Positions 8,798-17,945 of a DNA stretch of 64,000 bases are shown here, piece by piece. A model generated the notes under the pieces. It ran no database searches. It saw only the letters and a program-made list of their open reading frames with translations, and was not told the DNA's origin. Source of the DNA: CAZQFV01 sp964592645 (GTDB lineage: Bacteria > Chloroflexota > Chloroflexia > DTKN01); NCBI GenBank assembly GCA_964592645.1, contig CAZQFV010000001.1, positions 228,978 to 292,977 of the forward strand, written 5' to 3'. Positions within the stretch are counted from its first letter, which is position 1. Each line of letters starts with the position of its first letter. The translations under genes were made by a program, and so were the position numbers.

Positions 8798-9301
8798 ATG
8801 ACAGCCGAGCAGATTATAGCACTCCTGGGCCTACAGCCGCTGCCGGTGGAAGGGGGCTACTATGCCGAGAGCTACCGCGCCGCGGAGACCATCCCGGCGG
8901 AGGCCCTGCCCGGGCGCTACCGCGGCCCCCGCGCGCACGGCACGGCCATCTACTACCTGCTGACCCCCGATACCTGTTCCCATCTGCACCGCCTGCCAAC
9001 CGACGAGGTCTGGCACTTTTACCTGGGCGATGCTGTGGAGCTGCTGCAACTGGGGCCGGCCGGCGCCGGCCGGGTGGTGCTGCTCGGCCCGGACCTGGCC
9101 TCCGGCCAGCGCCCGCAGGTCATGGTCCCCCGCGGGACCTGGATGGGGGCGCGGCTGGCGGCCGGCGGGCGCCTCGCCCTGCTGGGGACGACGATGGCCC
9201 CCGGGTTCGACCCGGCCGATTTCGAGGCGGGGAGGAGGGAGGAACTTCTGGGCGAGTATCCGGCATTTCGGGAGGACATCCTGGCTCTGACGGAAGGGTG
9301 A
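8798..9301 (+). CDS. DUF985 cupin-fold protein
   Basis: Protein of 167 residues of the DUF985 family (cupin superfamily beta-barrel, function unknown; relatives are often annotated cupin). Seen: LQPLPVEGGYYAESYR at the start, TAIYYLLTPDTCSHLHRL with the likely metal-facing His pair, DEVWHFYLGD, and GTTMAPGFDPADFE at the C-terminus. ATG at 8798 with GGGGA about 9 bases upstream is preferred over the TTG at 8777. The gap to the oligoendopeptidase is only 33 nt, so the two are probably co-transcribed. Confidence 0.85.
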   Translation: MTAEQIIALLGLQPLPVEGGYYAESYRAAETIPAEALPGRYRGPRAHGTAIYYLLTPDTCSHLHRLPTDEVWHFYLGDAVELLQLGPAGAGRVVLLGPDLASGQRPQVMVPRGTWMGARLAAGGRLALLGTTMAPGFDPADFEAGRREELLGEYPAFREDILALTEG

Positions 9302-9386
9302 TTGGGGATCGGGTAGCGCTGATCGGTCCAGCGGACGAATCACCGGGTACCGTCCCGATTCCCAATCTCCAATACCCAAATTGTGG
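9298..9386. repeat. Dispersed intergenic repeat, copy 2 (inverted)
   Basis: Its reverse complement matches 5811-5893 in order: GGGAC, TACCCGGTG, CTGGACCGAT and ATCCCCAAT blocks, with scattered differences between. It begins at the DUF985 stop and ends at the -10 box of the dnaE promoter. Confidence 0.6.
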
Positions 9387-9392
9387 TATAAT
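9384..9392 (+). promoter_or_regulatory. Extended -10 promoter for dnaE
   Basis: TGGTATAAT, an extended -10 box, lies 28 bp before the dnaE ATG. No convincing -35 hexamer is found 16-18 bp upstream, because the spacer region is the dispersed repeat. Confidence 0.55.
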
Positions 9393-9420
9393 AGCCCCAG
9401 AGCTTTCACGAGGGTTTGCC

Positions 9421-12400
9421 ATGGCCCGCCCCTTTGTCCACCTACACCTCCATACCGAGTACAGCGTCCTCGACGGCTTTTCGCATATTGGTCCCCTGTG
9501 TAAGCAGGCCGCCGAGCTGGAGATGCCGGCCCTGGCCATCACCGACCACGGCGTCATGTACGGCGTCATCGACTTTTACAACGCCTGCCGCAAGGAGGGG
9601 ATCAAGCCGATCATCGGCGTCGAGACCTACATGGCGCTGCAAAGCCACACCCGCCGCAGCACCGAGGACAAGAAACAGTATCACCTGGTGCTGCTGGCCC
9701 GCAACGCCACAGGCTACCGTAACCTGATCTGGCTGGTGACGCGCGCCCATCTGGACGGCTTTTACTACAAGGCGCGCATCGACCGCGAACTGCTGGCCGG
9801 CCATCACGAGGGGCTCATCGCCCTCTCGGCCTGCGGGGGCGGCGAGCTGGCCCAACACATCCTGCAGGGCGACCTGCGCGCCGCTCGCGAGGCCGCTGCC
9901 TGGTACCGCGACCTCCTGGGCCCCGACGGCTACTTCCTGGAGCTCCAGCGTCACCCCGGTCTCCCCGAGCTGGAGCCGGTGAACCAGGAGCTGGTGCGCA
10001 TCGCGCGGGAGCTGCATATCCCCCTGGTCGCCACCAACGATCCCCACTACATCAAACCCGAGGATGCCCAGGCCCACGACATCCTGCTCTGCCTGCAGAC
10101 CAACAAGATGCTGGGCGAACGCGACCGCCTGCGCATGTCCGACGAATCCTACTACCTGAAGAGCGGCGACGAGATGGCCGCCCTCTTCCCCGAGTGGCCG
10201 GACGCCCTGGACAACACGCTGCGCATCGCCGAGATGTGCAACCTGGACCTGGAGTTCGGGCGGGTGGAGCTCCCCGAGTTTGCCCTGCCGGAAGGCCACA
10301 CGCCCGACAGCTACCTGCGGCAGGTCTGCGAGGAAGGGCTGCGCCGCCGCTACGGCGCCCACCTGCGCCCCGAGCACTGGGAACGCCTGAACTATGAGCT
10401 CGGCGTCATCCAGGAGATGGGCTTTGCGCTCTATATGCTCATCGTCTGGGATTTTGTGCGCTACGCGCGGGAGCAGCGCATCCCCGCTCAGCCGCGGGGC
10501 TCCGGGGCCGGCTCGATCGTCCTCTACTGCCTGGGCATCTCCGATGTCGACCCGGTGGCCCACCGCCTGGTCTTTGAGCGCTTTCTCAACCCCGAGCGCC
10601 ACGAGATGCCCGACATCGACATGGACTTTGCCGATAGCCGGCGGGCCGAGGTCATCGACTACCTCGTCCGGCGCTACGGCCAGGACCGCACCGCCCAGAT
10701 CATCACCTTTGGCACCCTGGGGGCCAAGGCGGCGATCCGCGATGTCGGCCGGGTGATGGGCATATCCCTGGGCACGGTGGACCGCGTGGCCAAGCTCATC
10801 CCCCCGGTCCCGGTGGGCACGACGATCGACCAGGCCCTGGAAAAGGTCCCGGATTTCCGCCAACTGTACGAGTCCGACCGGGAGATCCGAGGGCTGGTGG
10901 ACATGGCCCGCAAGGTGGAGGGGGTGGTGCGCAACGTCGGCACGCACGCCTGCGGCATGGTGGTCGCGCGCCGGCCGCTGGTGGAGATCGTCCCCCTGCA
11001 GCGCACCATCAAGGATGAAAATGTCATCATGGCCTGTTTCCCCATGAATACCCTGGGGGATATCGGCCTGCTGAAGGTGGACCTGCTGGGACTGTCCAAC
11101 CTGACGATCGTCGACGAGGTGCTGCGCTACATCCGCCGCAGCACCGGCCGGGACATCTCCCTGGAAGAGATCCCGCTGGACGATGCGCCCACCTTTGAGA
11201 TGCTCAGCCAGGGCCGCACCGTGGGCGTCTTCCAGTTGGAGGGCAGCGGCATGACCCGCCACCTGGTGGAGCTGCGCCCCACCTCGGTGGACGACCTGGT
11301 GGCCATGGTGGCCCTGTACCGCCCCGGCCCGATGGATCAGATCCCCAACTACATCCGGGGCAAGAACAACCCCAAGCAGGTGACCTACCTGCACCCCACG
11401 CTGGAGCCGATCCTCAAGGATACCTACGGGGTCATCGTTTACCAGGAGCAGGTGCTGCAGATCCTGCAGAAGATGGCCGGCTACACCCTGGGCCGCGCCG
11501 ATATCGTGCGCAAGGCCATCGGCAAGAAGAAACGCGACCTGATGGAGCAGGAGGAGCCGCGTTTCATCCAGGGCTGTATCGCCAACGGCTTGAGCACGGA
11601 CCAGGCCCGGACGCTATGGGACCTGATCCAGCCCTTTGCCGGCTACTCTTTCAACAAGGCCCACGCTACCTGCTACGGTCTGTTGGCCTATCAGACCGCC
11701 TACCTGAAGACGCACTACCCGGCCGAGTACATGGCTGCCCTGCTCACTACCTATGCCAGCAATACCGACAAGGTCGCCCTCTCCGTGGCCGAGTGCTGGC
11801 GCATGGGCGTGGCCGTCCTGCCACCCGATGTCAACTGTTCCGAGGAGGGCTTTACCATCGAGGAACTGGCCGAGACGGAGGCGCAGGGCAGACCTCGCCG
11901 CGCCATCCGCTTCGGCCTGGGGGCGATCAAGAATGTGGGCAGCGGCCCCATCGCGGCGATCATCGCGGCGCGCGCCTCCGGCGGCCCCTTCCGCGACCTG
12001 GGCGACTTTTGCGCCCGCGTGGACTACCACCAGCTCAACAGCCGCGTATTGGAGAGCCTGATCAAGGCCGGCGCGATGGACAGCCTGCCCGGCCGCCGCG
12101 AGCAGCTCCTGGCGGACCTGCCGCGGGCTATGGGTGCCGGCCAGCAACAGCAGAAGGCCCGTGAGATCGGCCAGGCCAGCATGTTCGACCTGCTGGGCGA
12201 GCAGCCTGCCGCCGAGGTGGCTCCCCACCCGCTCCCCGATGTCCCTCCCCAGCCGCGGCGGACTCTGCTGGCTTGGGAGAAAGAACTGCTGGGCCTCTAT
12301 GTCTCCGCGCACCCGCTGCATGACGTGCTGCGGCGACTGCCGGCCAAGGACCAGGCCGCGCTCATCACCCTGGGCATGATCTCGGAGGAGATGACCGGGC

Positions 12401-13158
12401 AGACGGTGCGCGTGCTGGGTCTCCTGGCCCGGGTGCGGCAGCTGCGCACCAGCAAGGACGAGGCCATGGCCGTCGGCGAGCTGGAGGACATGGACGGGAC
12501 GATGGAGGTCGTCGTCTTTCCGCGCACCTACGAAAAGGTCCGGGAGCGCTGGGTGCCGGACAGCATCCTGATCGTCGAGGGCAAGGTGGACGTGCGCAAC
12601 GAACGCCTGCAGTTGATCTGCCAGGGGGTGCAGCAGATGGAGAACCCAGATCCACGGCAGCCGGCCGTGCCGGTGCCCGGCGAGTTCCTGACCTATGAGC
12701 AGGATATGGCCCTGCGGACGCCCAAGCCGACGGCCTTGCCCTACGAGGAGTTTGCTGTGGAGGAGGACGACAAGGAAACGGCCGATTTGGTTCCGCCGCC
12801 GGCCCCGCCACGCCAGCCGCCGCCTTCCGGTCGCGTGGCGCCGGCCGCGCGGCCGCGCCGGCCCGTGGCCAACGGCCCGGCGGCCCGGCCGGCCAGCGGC
12901 CTCCCGGAGAGCGGGCGCGAGGTGCTGATCTCGCTGCCGCACAGCGACGATGTCGACGATGATATCCAGCGCATGCAGCGCCTGCACACCCTGTTCAAGG
13001 CCCACCGCGGCACGGACCGCCTGACCCTGCTCGTGCGCAACGGGCGGGTCGTCACGCGCCTGGAGCCGCTGGAGCGGGTGGCCTACTCCGAGGAGTTCTG
13101 CCAGCAGGTGGAAGAGCTGCTGGGGCAGGGCGCGGTGCAGGTCCGGGACGTGGGCTGA
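9421..13158 (+). CDS. dnaE: DNA polymerase III subunit alpha
   Basis: Protein of 1245 residues, the replicative polymerase catalytic subunit. Order: PHP domain (about 5-210) with HLHLHTEYSVLDG, ITDHGVMYG and ATNDPHY; the polymerase core with PDIDMDFADSRR at about residues 397-405 and KVDLLGL at about 552, the three catalytic Asp; fingers with ACGMVVA; the helix-hairpin-helix region; an OB fold (about 993-1037); and a low-complexity Pro/Ala linker before a short C-terminal domain. The PHP metal ligands look intact, unlike in E. coli, so a built-in nuclease or structural metal site is possible (inference). ATG at 9421 follows GAGGGTTTGCC and begins at the conserved FVHLHLHT. It has its own -10 box at 9384-9392. 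Confidence 0.98.
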   Translation: MARPFVHLHLHTEYSVLDGFSHIGPLCKQAAELEMPALAITDHGVMYGVIDFYNACRKEGIKPIIGVETYMALQSHTRRSTEDKKQYHLVLLARNATGYRNLIWLVTRAHLDGFYYKARIDRELLAGHHEGLIALSACGGGELAQHILQGDLRAAREAAAWYRDLLGPDGYFLELQRHPGLPELEPVNQELVRIARELHIPLVATNDPHYIKPEDAQAHDILLCLQTNKMLGERDRLRMSDESYYLKSGDEMAALFPEWPDALDNTLRIAEMCNLDLEFGRVELPEFALPEGHTPDSYLRQVCEEGLRRRYGAHLRPEHWERLNYELGVIQEMGFALYMLIVWDFVRYAREQRIPAQPRGSGAGSIVLYCLGISDVDPVAHRLVFERFLNPERHEMPDIDMDFADSRRAEVIDYLVRRYGQDRTAQIITFGTLGAKAAIRDVGRVMGISLGTVDRVAKLIPPVPVGTTIDQALEKVPDFRQLYESDREIRGLVDMARKVEGVVRNVGTHACGMVVARRPLVEIVPLQRTIKDENVIMACFPMNTLGDIGLLKVDLLGLSNLTIVDEVLRYIRRSTGRDISLEEIPLDDAPTFEMLSQGRTVGVFQLEGSGMTRHLVELRPTSVDDLVAMVALYRPGPMDQIPNYIRGKNNPKQVTYLHPTLEPILKDTYGVIVYQEQVLQILQKMAGYTLGRADIVRKAIGKKKRDLMEQEEPRFIQGCIANGLSTDQARTLWDLIQPFAGYSFNKAHATCYGLLAYQTAYLKTHYPAEYMAALLTTYASNTDKVALSVAECWRMGVAVLPPDVNCSEEGFTIEELAETEAQGRPRRAIRFGLGAIKNVGSGPIAAIIAARASGGPFRDLGDFCARVDYHQLNSRVLESLIKAGAMDSLPGRREQLLADLPRAMGAGQQQQKAREIGQASMFDLLGEQPAAEVAPHPLPDVPPQPRRTLLAWEKELLGLYVSAHPLHDVLRRLPAKDQAALITLGMISEEMTGQTVRVLGLLARVRQLRTSKDEAMAVGELEDMDGTMEVVVFPRTYEKVRERWVPDSILIVEGKVDVRNERLQLICQGVQQMENPDPRQPAVPVPGEFLTYEQDMALRTPKPTALPYEEFAVEEDDKETADLVPPPAPPRQPPPSGRVAPAARPRRPVANGPAARPASGLPESGREVLISLPHSDDVDDDIQRMQRLHTLFKAHRGTDRLTLLVRNGRVVTRLEPLERVAYSEEFCQQVEELLGQGAVQVRDVG

Positions 13159-13176
13159 TGCAACGGGGGCTAGACC

Positions 13177-13692
13177 ATGCTGTGGCGTAGGCTGGTTACG
13201 ATCCTGACCGTCGAGATCCAATGGGGCCGCTTGGCGGCGTTGGCCGCGGGGGTAGCCTTTGTGGCCGTCGTCACTGCGGGCGGCACGATGAGCTTTCTGT
13301 CCATGGTGGTCTTTTCCCTGGGCGGCATCTTTATCGAGCGCATGGCCCCCAAGCGGCCCTACTGGAACGGGCTGGCCTATGGCCTGATGAGCGTGTTCTT
13401 CTACATCCTGCTGCTCGAGCTGAGCATCGTGGGCCGCGGGCAGCCGTGGCCCACGATGGCGACGCTGCTCGAGGAACTCTTGTCGGTCAGCATTGTGGTC
13501 CTCCCGCAGGCGCTGATCGGCACCTGGATCGGGGTGACCATCCGCCGCATCGGCCAAGCGGGCCGCGGGGGCAAGGAGCAGGGCGACGGCGCGGCGTCCC
13601 CGGATGGCGCCCGCCCCGCGGGGGAGAAGGGAGCTCCAGCCTCCCGGCCGGCCCCGCGGGAGCGGACCGACCGCCGCCGGACCAAACGCTGA
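13177..13692 (+). CDS. Hypothetical membrane protein (three to four helices)
   Basis: Unrecognised protein of 171 residues. Hydrophobic helices lie at about residues 17-36, 38-55, 65-85 and 93-115. They are followed by a charged Gly/Arg/Pro-rich cytoplasmic-type tail ending RTDRRRTKR. ATG at 13177 lies 18 nt after dnaE behind GGGGG, so it may be read with dnaE. The next gene encodes a protein with the same plan (helices, then polar tail), and both contain a PQ..IG/LGTWIG-type stretch in the last helix, which hints at an old duplication. Confidence 0.7.
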   Translation: MLWRRLVTILTVEIQWGRLAALAAGVAFVAVVTAGGTMSFLSMVVFSLGGIFIERMAPKRPYWNGLAYGLMSVFFYILLLELSIVGRGQPWPTMATLLEELLSVSIVVLPQALIGTWIGVTIRRIGQAGRGGKEQGDGAASPDGARPAGEKGAPASRPAPRERTDRRRTKR

Positions 13693-13753
13693 ACGCCCGA
13701 TTGTGGCCGGTGCGCTCCGATAACGGTCGAGTGCCGCCAAAGGAGGTTTACGC

Positions 13754-14188
13754 GTGGAGGAACAGTCCGGAGTTCGGAAAAACGGCGGTGCGCCCGCGCC
13801 GAGGCTCTTGCCGGGTATCCCCTGGCGCCGGCTCCTGCTGGGCTTGGCGGTAGCCACGGGCGCCTTTCTCCTCCTGTTTATCCTGGGTAACGTCCTGCCG
13901 CTGCTCATCTATGTCGGCTGTCTGGTCTTTCTGCCGGTGGGTCTGTGGATCGGCCGGGGTAGCCGGAAACCATGGCTCGACGGGATCATCTATGGTGGAC
14001 TGACGGCGCTGGTGGTGGCGCTGATCCTATTCTTGGGCAGCGAACTGGGACCGCTGGGCCTATTGGCAGCGCTGTTCCTGGCTTTGCCACAGGGGTTCCT
14101 GGGAATCTGGCTGGGGGCGCGGGCCTGGCCGCAGCGGGAGGGCGCGGCTGCTGCGCCCCGATCCGAACCGCCGGCCAGGGAACCGTAG
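13754..14188 (+). CDS. Hypothetical membrane protein
   Basis: Unrecognised protein of 144 residues. A polar N-terminus is followed by helices at about residues 28-46, 47-65, 75-93 and 97-118, then an Arg/Ala/Pro-rich tail. GTG at 13754 is supported by AAAGGAGGT at 13739-13747. The last helix LPQGFLGIWLGA resembles LPQALIGTWIGV of the preceding protein in position and sequence. No function can be inferred. Confidence 0.68.
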   Translation: MEEQSGVRKNGGAPAPRLLPGIPWRRLLLGLAVATGAFLLLFILGNVLPLLIYVGCLVFLPVGLWIGRGSRKPWLDGIIYGGLTALVVALILFLGSELGPLGLLAALFLALPQGFLGIWLGARAWPQREGAAAAPRSEPPAREP

Positions 14189-14260
14189 TCTGCCCCAGGC
14201 GAGGGCCTGCCGGGACCGACCGGGAGCACCCGGCGGGGATATTTGCACAAAGGCTACACG

Positions 14261-16078
14261 ATGGGATTTTCGCTCGTTCTGGCCGGCCTCCTCTGGTTCA
14301 CCCACCTCCTGGCGATCCGCCGCCGCTTTACCACCCTGACCGATGCCGCCCTGGGGGCCTTTGTCCTGGCCGTGGCCCAGGTGGTCGTTTCGGCGCGCGT
14401 CCTGGCCCTGCTGGGCGCGCTGCGGGCAGTGCCGTTGGCCCTGCTCAACCTGTTCCTGCTGGGCGGAGTGCTACTGGCCGGCAGCCGTGGGCTGCCGGCG
14501 GCCTGGCAAGACACCTGGCGCCGGCTGCGGGGTTTCCTCCACCTGTTCCGGCGCTCGCCCCTCCCCCTGGTCCTGACCCTGGCGGCGGCCGAGCTGATGG
14601 CCGCGGCGCTGTGGCAGGCCGTCCTCCTGCCGGAGGCCAGCTACGACGGCCTGGCCTACCACTTGCCCATGGCCTTTTCCCGCCTGCAGTTCGGCGATGC
14701 CCGGACGATCGTCGGCTGGCCCATGTGGCTCTCTTCCTATCCCGAGCACTCGGAGCTGCTGATGGTCTGGACCGTCCTGCTGGACGGCACGGCGGCCCTG
14801 GTGGACGCGGTGCAGTGGGCCTTCTGGCCGGCCGCTTTCCTGGCCTGCTACGGCCTGGCGCGCAAGCTGGGGGCCGCCCCCATGTCTTCCTGGGCCGGGG
14901 GCGCCCTTCTGGCCCTGGCCCCAGCGGTGGCCCTGCAAGCCGGTGTGGCCTACAACGACCTGGTGACCGCCACCCTCTTCCTGGTCGCCCTCAACCTGCT
15001 CACCGCGCGGGCCGTCCTGCCCACGGCGCTCGCCGGCACGGCCCTGGGGCTGATCGCCGGGATCAAGTACGCCGGACTGATCTTTCCCCTGGTCGGCGGC
15101 GTAGCCCTGCTTTTGTCCGATCCGCCCTGGCGGCCGGGCCCGACCTTTTGGCGCCGCGCCCCGGCCCTGGGCCTGCCGGTGCTGTTGCTGGGAGCCCCCT
15201 GGTACATCGCCAACTGGGCGCGCTTTGGCAATCCCATCTGGCCCTTTATCGTCTGGGCCGGAGATTGGCAGCTCTTCCACGGGCAGACCAGCGCCCGGGC
15301 CATCTACAGCTACGCCCTCGACCCGCAGTACCGCGCGCTGCCCGGCTGGCTGCTGGCGCCGTTCTTCTGGCTCGAGCCGCAGACTTTGTATCACTACGAG
15401 GCCCGCTACGCTGGCCTGGGCCCGCTCTGGCCCGTCCTGGGCATCCCGTCCTTCCTCTACCTGCTGACTTCCTTCCGCCGCCTCCGCGGGCCGGCCCTCA
15501 CCGTGACCCTGGTGGGGCTGGGTGGGGCCTTTTTTCTGACCCCCTACAACTGGATCCCGCGCTACGTCCTCTTCCTCCTCGGCCTCGGGGCTATCGGCAC
15601 CGCCTGGGTGCTGCACGCCGGCAGCGCCTGGACCCGGCGGGTGGCCTGGACTCTGCTGACCCTCGGCGCGGCCTATGCACTGTGGACGGTCGGCCCGCTG
15701 GGGATGACCCCACCGGGGCAGTTGGAGGCCGCCGCCCGCCTCCCGGCGGCGCTGCGCCCGACCATCGGCCTCTCCGATATGCCGGCCTACCGCTGGCTGG
15801 AGGAGAACAGCTACGACGGAGCCCGCGTGGTCTATGGCCTGGGGCTCTACTGGATCGCCCCGCTGTGGGAGAGCGACCTGGACAACGAGGTGCTCTACGT
15901 GGAGCAGCGCATCCCCGAGTTCTGGCACCCCGCGGTCGCCGCCCTGGGGGCGAACTATGTCTTTGTGGAGCGTCACCCCTATAACGACTGGATCGGCAGC
16001 GCGGGCCGCCTGGCCCCCGTCTACGTCGACGGCCGCTTTGCCATCTACCGCGTCCACCCGCAGGAGCCGGTCCGATGA
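14261..16078 (+). CDS. GT-C type membrane glycosyltransferase-like protein
   Basis: Protein of 605 residues with about a dozen hydrophobic helices, the layout of the GT-C (PMT/ArnT/GT39-like) superfamily that moves sugars from lipid carriers outside the membrane. The first long loop carries EASYDGLAYHLPMAFSRL; an acidic residue at this place is usual for GT-C enzymes. Other loops carry GVAYNDLVTA and GIKYAGLIFP. The C-terminal part, about 150 residues, is expected outside the membrane. ATG at 14261 is preceded by AAAGG; TTG at 14243 is an alternative. Its end overlaps the next start (ATGA), and a GT2 gene follows that. Substrate is unknown. Confidence 0.72.
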   Translation: MGFSLVLAGLLWFTHLLAIRRRFTTLTDAALGAFVLAVAQVVVSARVLALLGALRAVPLALLNLFLLGGVLLAGSRGLPAAWQDTWRRLRGFLHLFRRSPLPLVLTLAAAELMAAALWQAVLLPEASYDGLAYHLPMAFSRLQFGDARTIVGWPMWLSSYPEHSELLMVWTVLLDGTAALVDAVQWAFWPAAFLACYGLARKLGAAPMSSWAGGALLALAPAVALQAGVAYNDLVTATLFLVALNLLTARAVLPTALAGTALGLIAGIKYAGLIFPLVGGVALLLSDPPWRPGPTFWRRAPALGLPVLLLGAPWYIANWARFGNPIWPFIVWAGDWQLFHGQTSARAIYSYALDPQYRALPGWLLAPFFWLEPQTLYHYEARYAGLGPLWPVLGIPSFLYLLTSFRRLRGPALTVTLVGLGGAFFLTPYNWIPRYVLFLLGLGAIGTAWVLHAGSAWTRRVAWTLLTLGAAYALWTVGPLGMTPPGQLEAAARLPAALRPTIGLSDMPAYRWLEENSYDGARVVYGLGLYWIAPLWESDLDNEVLYVEQRIPEFWHPAVAALGANYVFVERHPYNDWIGSAGRLAPVYVDGRFAIYRVHPQEPVR

Positions 16079-16659
16079 AGAAGCACTGGCGGGAGGCCCT
16101 TTTCCTGCTGCTGGCGGCGGCCGGCCTGGTCCTCTACCTGGCAAGGCCGGAGCGCGCGGAGCAGTGGCGCCGCACGGCTCAGTGGTGGGGCGATCTCGTG
16201 TCCTACCGCGGCCTGGAGGAGAGCGCGCCGCGCTTCCAGGGCGAGCCCATCCTGCGTCCCCCCGCCGACTACAGCCAGAGCGGGCTGGTGCCGCTGGCCA
16301 CCTTTGGCAGGCAGCTCCAGTACCTCGGCGCCGACACCGCGGTGACGCTGGGCCCGTCCGGCGCGGTCCATGTCTGGCTGCTCACCTACTGGCGCTGCCC
16401 GCCCTCCTCCTGCTCCTACCGCGTGCGCTACCGCTGGGGGCAGAGCGGCGCGGGCATGGTCCTGGCCACGCACGACCTGCCGGGACGGACGGCCGTCCGC
16501 TCGGGCGATATCGCGGTGGACCGGCTGCTCCTGCCCCCGGAGGCGCTGTCCCGCGGCGTCGTCGGGGTGGAGGTCGAAGGGGAGCAGTGCCTCCTAGAGG
16601 TCGTGTCGGCGGTCCTGGCGGTGCGCGGCCCGACGCACCTGCTGATCTGGCAGAAGTGA
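16075..16659 (+). CDS. Hypothetical single-helix protein coupled to the GT-C gene
   Basis: Unrecognised protein of 194 residues. Residues 7-23 form one hydrophobic helix (EALFLLLAAAGLVLYLA), and the rest is expected outside the membrane, beta-rich, with one C-P-P-S-S-C pair. ATG at 16075 overlaps the stop of the GT-C gene (ATGA), and its own stop overlaps the GTG of the following GT2 gene. The three are therefore almost certainly one translational unit, and this protein probably assists the glycan assembly. Confidence 0.72.
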   Translation: MKKHWREALFLLLAAAGLVLYLARPERAEQWRRTAQWWGDLVSYRGLEESAPRFQGEPILRPPADYSQSGLVPLATFGRQLQYLGADTAVTLGPSGAVHVWLLTYWRCPPSSCSYRVRYRWGQSGAGMVLATHDLPGRTAVRSGDIAVDRLLLPPEALSRGVVGVEVEGEQCLLEVVSAVLAVRGPTHLLIWQK

Positions 16660-17579
16660 GGGCCCCCTTGGCTACCTTCCCCGTCGTGGCGGTCACGTTG
16701 AACTGGAACCGGGCGCCGGACACCCTGGCCTGCCTGCGCTCGCTCCTGGCGGCCGGCCTGCCGCCCGACCAGGCCATCGTCGTAGACAACGGCTCCACGG
16801 ACGACAGCGTGGCCGTCCTGCGGGCGGCCTGCCCGCAGGTGCAGTTCTTGGCCAACGCCCGCAACCTGGGTTTTGCCGGCGGGGCCAACCTCGGCCTGGC
16901 CCGGGCCCAGGAGATGGGGCGGCCCTACATCCTGCTGCTGAACAACGATACCGAGGTGGCGCCGGACGCCCTGGACCTCCTCGTCGCCGCGGCAGAGGCG
17001 CATCCGCGGGCCGGCCTCCTCAGCCCGCTGATCCGCTACGCCGGCGACGACCGCATCTGGTTTGCCGGCTCCTACCGCCGACGCTTGCCGCCGGTGGCCT
17101 TCTGGCCGGCCTATCGCCGCCGCCGCGCCCTCCCGGCGGCCCCGCGGCCCATCGACTATGCCACCGGCTGCGCGATGCTCCTGCGCAGCGCGATGCTCCG
17201 GGAGGTGGGCCCCTTCGACGAGGCCTACTTCATGTACTGGGAGGACCTTGACCTCTGCGAGCGGGCCCGCCGGGCAGGTTGGCAGATTTTGCTAATCCCG
17301 GCGGCCGTCGTCCGCCATCGCGTCTCGGCCAGCACGGGAGAGGAGTCGCCGGCCAAGTGGCGCTACATGGGCCGCTATCTGCCCACTTTCTACCTCCGCT
17401 ACTACGTCCGGCCGCGCCTGGCGATGCTGGCGTGCGTGGTCTGGGTCATCGCCCGGGAGACGCTGCGCGCCAACGGGCGGGTCGTCGGGCCGTTTTGGGA
17501 GGGCTTCCGGGAGGGGTGGCGCCGCGAGGTGGGGAGGGGGTGCGGTGGGGCCCGATCTGGGCCGCCGAAACATGCTTGA
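16656..17579 (+). CDS. GT2 family glycosyltransferase
   Basis: Protein of 307 residues with a GT-A fold of family GT2, rhamnosyltransferase-like by pattern. Seen: VVAVTLNWNRAPDTLACL, IVVDNGSTDDSV, NLGFAGGANLGL, then LLLNNDTEVAPDAL (the DxD-like metal site). MYWEDLDLCERARRAGW carries the catalytic-base motif. A short hydrophobic helix near residues 255-272 may tether it to the membrane. GTG at 16656 overlaps the preceding stop (GTGA). TTG at 16668, behind GAGGG, is an almost equal choice and would shorten it by four residues. Confidence 0.88.
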   Translation: MRAPLATFPVVAVTLNWNRAPDTLACLRSLLAAGLPPDQAIVVDNGSTDDSVAVLRAACPQVQFLANARNLGFAGGANLGLARAQEMGRPYILLLNNDTEVAPDALDLLVAAAEAHPRAGLLSPLIRYAGDDRIWFAGSYRRRLPPVAFWPAYRRRRALPAAPRPIDYATGCAMLLRSAMLREVGPFDEAYFMYWEDLDLCERARRAGWQILLIPAAVVRHRVSASTGEESPAKWRYMGRYLPTFYLRYYVRPRLAMLACVVWVIARETLRANGRVVGPFWEGFREGWRREVGRGCGGARSGPPKHA

Positions 17580-17604
17580 TTCTACTTGACAATTGTGTTA
17601 TACT
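17576..17604 (+). promoter_or_regulatory. Promoter for the 81-residue membrane protein gene
   Basis: TTGATT (17576-17581), a 17-bp spacer and TATACT (17599-17604) with an extended TG. The -35 box overlaps the stop codon of the GT2 gene. A perfect TTGACA at 17586-17591 is too close to the -10 box to be its partner. Confidence 0.65.
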
Positions 17605-17646
17605 GTCCCCAGTCACGGCGAGATCAAAGACAAAAGGAGAAAGGCC

Positions 17647-17892
17647 ATGAGCGAAAAGCGCGGCACTTGGTTCGAGTCGGGCAAAGGAGAACGAAAGCCA
17701 GGCAAGCTGCTGATGTACACCCTGATCGTTCTGACAGGTGTCGTCTTTGCGAGCGTCTCCTTTGTGCTGCTGCTCTTCAGCAAGGGCACCATCGGGTACT
17801 CCCTGCTGTGGGGCCTGATCGCGGCCGCCATCACGGCGGTGATCGGGGTCATCGTCTGGCTCGTCCACCAGAAACTCATCGTCAAGAAGTAG
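17647..17892 (+). CDS. Small two-helix membrane protein, hypothetical
   Basis: Unrecognised protein of 81 residues: a polar N-terminus (about 19 residues), a helix at about 21-43 (LLMYTLIVLTGVVFASVSFV), a short turn with Gly, a second helix at about 50-72, and a basic end KLIVKK. It has its own promoter, AAGGAG before the ATG at 17647, and a strong hairpin just after its stop. It therefore behaves as a single-gene transcription unit. Confidence 0.75.
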   Translation: MSEKRGTWFESGKGERKPGKLLMYTLIVLTGVVFASVSFVLLLFSKGTIGYSLLWGLIAAAITAVIGVIVWLVHQKLIVKK

Positions 17893-17910
17893 GTGCGATC
17901 CTCATCCCGC

Positions 17911-17945
17911 AGCGTTGATGCCGCCCCCCGGGCGGCATCAACGTT
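17911..17945. terminator. Convergent hairpin between the small membrane protein and PAP2 genes
   Basis: A perfect 14-bp stem, CGTTGATGCCGCCC (17913-17926) with GGGCGGCATCAACG (17930-17943), and a 3-base loop. It overlaps the last codons of the minus-strand PAP2 gene. There is no clear U-run, so it may act as a bidirectional stop or a processing block. Confidence 0.7.

Noticed and set aside
17586..17591. Perfect TTGACA as -35 box of the small membrane protein gene
   Set aside because: It is only 7 bp from the TATACT box; TTGATT at 17576 has the correct 17-bp spacing.
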